Assembly: GCF_001612985.1 (NCBI RefSeq)
Contig: NZ_BDBM01000006.1
Coordinates: forward strand, 124,001-188,000
DNA: 64,000 nt
Direction: 5' to 3'
Source of the DNA: Nocardia gamkensis NBRC 108242
GTDB lineage: Bacteria; Actinomycetota; Actinomycetes; Mycobacteriales; Mycobacteriaceae
How positions within the stretch are numbered: the stretch's first letter is position 1; every line of letters starts with the position of its first letter. Positions 38,320-64,000 of the stretch are shown one piece after another. The notes under the pieces are model-generated. The model had not been told where the DNA came from, did no database searches, and was given only the letters and a program-made list of their open reading frames with translations. A program made the translations under genes and the position numbers.

Positions 38320-38862
38320 ATGGTATGGGAGGCCGTGGTGTCGAGTGAAGACCGGAGAGCGAGGTCGTTGCCGGGTGGAAGCACGCGCGATGTGCCTGGG
38401 CACGAGATCATGATCGCCTCCGGCGGCCGCGTCGCGGACAACGGCATCCCCGGCCGCACGATGGTCGAGATCGACCGTGACGAGGCGCTGCGGCTGCTGG
38501 CCGGTGTGGCCTACGGGCGCGTGGTGTTCACCCGCGATGCGCTCCCGGCGATCCGCCCGGTCAACCATTTCGTCGACGGTGGTGCGGTCATCGTGCGTAC
38601 CCGGGTCACGTCGCGGCTCACCGACACCGTCCGTACCGATCCGTCCGTCGTCGTGGCCTATGAGGCCGACGACATCGACGCGGTGACCCATGTGGGCTGG
38701 TCGGTCGTCGTGACCGGCCTGGCCAGGACGGTCACCGACCCCGCCCGGGTCGCGCGCTATACGCGGCTGCTGCGACCGTGGGCCGAGGGGATGATGGATA
38801 CGGTCATCGCGATCGAACCCACCATCGTCACCGGCTTCCGGCTCGTCGAGGAACAGCGGTAG
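38320..38862 (+). CDS. PNPOx-fold (pyridoxamine-5'-phosphate-oxidase family) protein
   Basis: About 180 residues of flavin-reductase-like split-barrel fold. The core is [54 protein letters not shown] and [13 protein letters not shown], a pattern of the PNPOx-like family that binds FMN, F420 or heme. The length before the core (about 45 residues) is unusual. The start is uncertain: GTG 38317, ATG 38320 and GTG 38338 are in frame; GGGAGG six bases before GTG 38338 favours that one. No catalytic assignment is possible. It is 96 bases after the acyltransferase gene and ends just before a terminator-like hairpin. Confidence 0.78.
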   Translation: MVWEAVVSSEDRRARSLPGGSTRDVPGHEIMIASGGRVADNGIPGRTMVEIDRDEALRLLAGVAYGRVVFTRDALPAIRPVNHFVDGGAVIVRTRVTSRLTDTVRTDPSVVVAYEADDIDAVTHVGWSVVVTGLARTVTDPARVARYTRLLRPWAEGMMDTVIAIEPTIVTGFRLVEEQR

Positions 38863-38879
38863 GCCGCAGCGGGCGAAGG

Positions 38880-38900
38880 TGGTTCGGATTTACCGAACCA
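38880..38900 (+). terminator. Hairpin TGGTTCGG-ATTTA-CCGAACCA
   Basis: A perfect 8-base stem with a 5-base loop begins 18 bases after the PNPOx-gene stop codon. No U-tract follows, so it is a hairpin-only terminator or mRNA stabiliser. It marks the end of the transcript that starts at NRPS A. Confidence 0.6.
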
Positions 38901-40030
38901 TCATGCCGAGAATTATTTGCGGGCGCATCCGGTGAGGCCCTGCGCGGGTTCTGCCCCGCCTCGCGAGTTCGTTGCGGGAATAACGCACTCCATGGCGGGG
39001 TGGGCGCGCTCGGCGTAGGCGCGGTGCGCGTTTGTGGCTGCCGGACGCCGGTCGCGCACATGCGAACTCGCGTCGATCGGCAGAGCCGAATCGCGGTCTG
39101 ACCGGCCGGATACCCCTCGGCGGCCTGCCGCCGACCGGCACCCGCCCTCGATCCGCGCGCCGAATCGTGCGAAACCCGAGCGCTGAAATGCCCGTGTTCG
39201 GCGACATCTCCCGGAAAGCACGCAGGCGCCCGACATGAAATTAGAATCACCATTTACCTGGTTCCAGTCGGAACTATGTGCTGACAATTCGCATTCCGAG
39301 ATGTCCTTCGAGTCGAGTTGCATTGATGAGTATTCGGAAATGTGCACACGTGATCGGAATGTAGTAAAGGCGCGGAGGTAGCACCCTGGTGGGTGATTGC
39401 CAATATATTGCTATTGGGATGTACATTTCCTTGTGGTGCAATCGATCGAGCTGGCGGATCGGCTGTCGGCATACGCTGTCCACCCGGTGGATCACGAGGG
39501 CCCTCCCGACTTGATTCCGGCCCCTGCCCGGCATGTACGATGCCCGATCGCGGGTGGTTCTGTCTGGATCCACCCTCTTGTACCAGGCACTTCTACGAGC
39601 GATACGGGCGCGCGGCGGCTCCATCGCGCGGGCGGTGTCACGGCCGTATTGCTCGAAACGAGATTCGAAACGCCCGGCCTCCGTGCGGAGCTGGGAGGTT
39701 TGATACCACTAGACTGACCCGAGCTGCTGTCAGATAGCTTGTCTCGCCAGAGTGTCGATGCTTCACGGTAGATTCAAAAGTTCTGTTTTCAGATTTTGAG
39801 ACGACTGAAATGCCGACAAACGGGAGGTGTGGAAGTCGCCGTAGATGTCCGATTCAGTGCCGGACACCGGCGGATCGAGCTACCCGCGAAACCTGAACGG
39901 CGCGGCGCAGAGCAGGGGTGGCGCCGCTTCGAAGTAGACGAAGTGCATACAAAGCCAGATTTCGGATGCGGTGGGCCGACGTCCTTCCGTCGTGCTTTCG
40001 CGCGTCCGGGTATGAATAAGGGGTCATGCG
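38901..40030. other. 1.1-kb gene-poor region before NRPS B
   Basis: No convincing gene is seen. Open frames of up to about 140 residues exist on both strands but lack good starts and have unlikely composition. Two AT-rich patches, around 39240-39440 and 39740-39830 (the latter with TTCTGTTTTCAGATTTTGAG), contrast with the rest of the window and are candidate promoters for NRPS B, whose start is at 40031. Confidence 0.5.

Positions 40031-64000
<23,970 letters not shown>

Noticed and set aside
39393..39737. Two overlapping plus-strand frames of about 106-114 residues before NRPS B
   Set aside because: No ribosome-binding site, unlikely composition and no recognisable motif.

Overview
The window reads as high-GC actinomycete chromosome, most likely Nocardia or a close relative in the Mycobacteriales. 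Support comes from the GC-rich codon usage, GTG starts, a UdgX-type uracil-DNA glycosylase, an F420-dependent luciferase-like oxidoreductase, a GT87 (PimE-like) mannosyltransferase, an ANTAR protein, a WS/DGAT acyltransferase and very large NRPS genes. The genus is inference; no rRNA or tRNA was seen.

Region 1 (1-27240) is mixed chromosomal content in short units on both strands. It starts with a Pro/Ala-rich protein ending in TPR/Sel1-like repeats that runs off the left edge. Then come a DAP-dehydrogenase-like reductase translationally coupled to an AhpD-like protein (2436-4006), a divergent amino-acid permease and FAD disulfide reductase pair (4808-7894), an ankyrin protein and UdgX (7900-8953), and a GT-C glycosyltransferase. 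A trans-aconitate methyltransferase with a replaced C-terminus tail-overlaps an ANTAR gene (11323-12372). Next are a methyltransferase and MerR regulator pair, an NmrA-like protein, a 55-residue secreted Cys peptide, an alpha/beta hydrolase, a CapA protein, an orphan HypX-type hydrogenase-maturation protein, a stand-alone flavodiiron-type metallo-beta-lactamase, an MHYT membrane sensor and an F420 enzyme. Last are a frameshifted AGPS-like FAD oxidase and a bicupin.

Region 2 (27241-64000) is a nonribosomal peptide locus, all on the + strand. NRPS A (27591-36695, 3034 aa) is A-T-C-A-T-C-A-T-TE, three modules, with no N-terminal condensation domain. It is followed by a WS/DGAT acyltransferase and a PNPOx-fold protein, then a terminator-like hairpin and about 1.1 kb without a convincing gene. 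NRPS B (40031 to beyond the right edge, at least 7990 codons) opens with an EntF/DhbF-like starter C domain. It has seven modules: (C-A-T)x4, C-A-T-E, a D-accepting C-A-T, C-A-T-TE; the window ends inside the TE. In both synthetases the last A domain has a canonical threonine code and is followed by its own TE, so two separate products ending in Thr are the simplest reading: a tripeptide-type product and an N-capped heptapeptide with a D residue at position 5. The other eight A-domain codes do not match any textbook code I can assign. No MbtH-like gene, transporter or siderophore-loading gene is visible inside the window.
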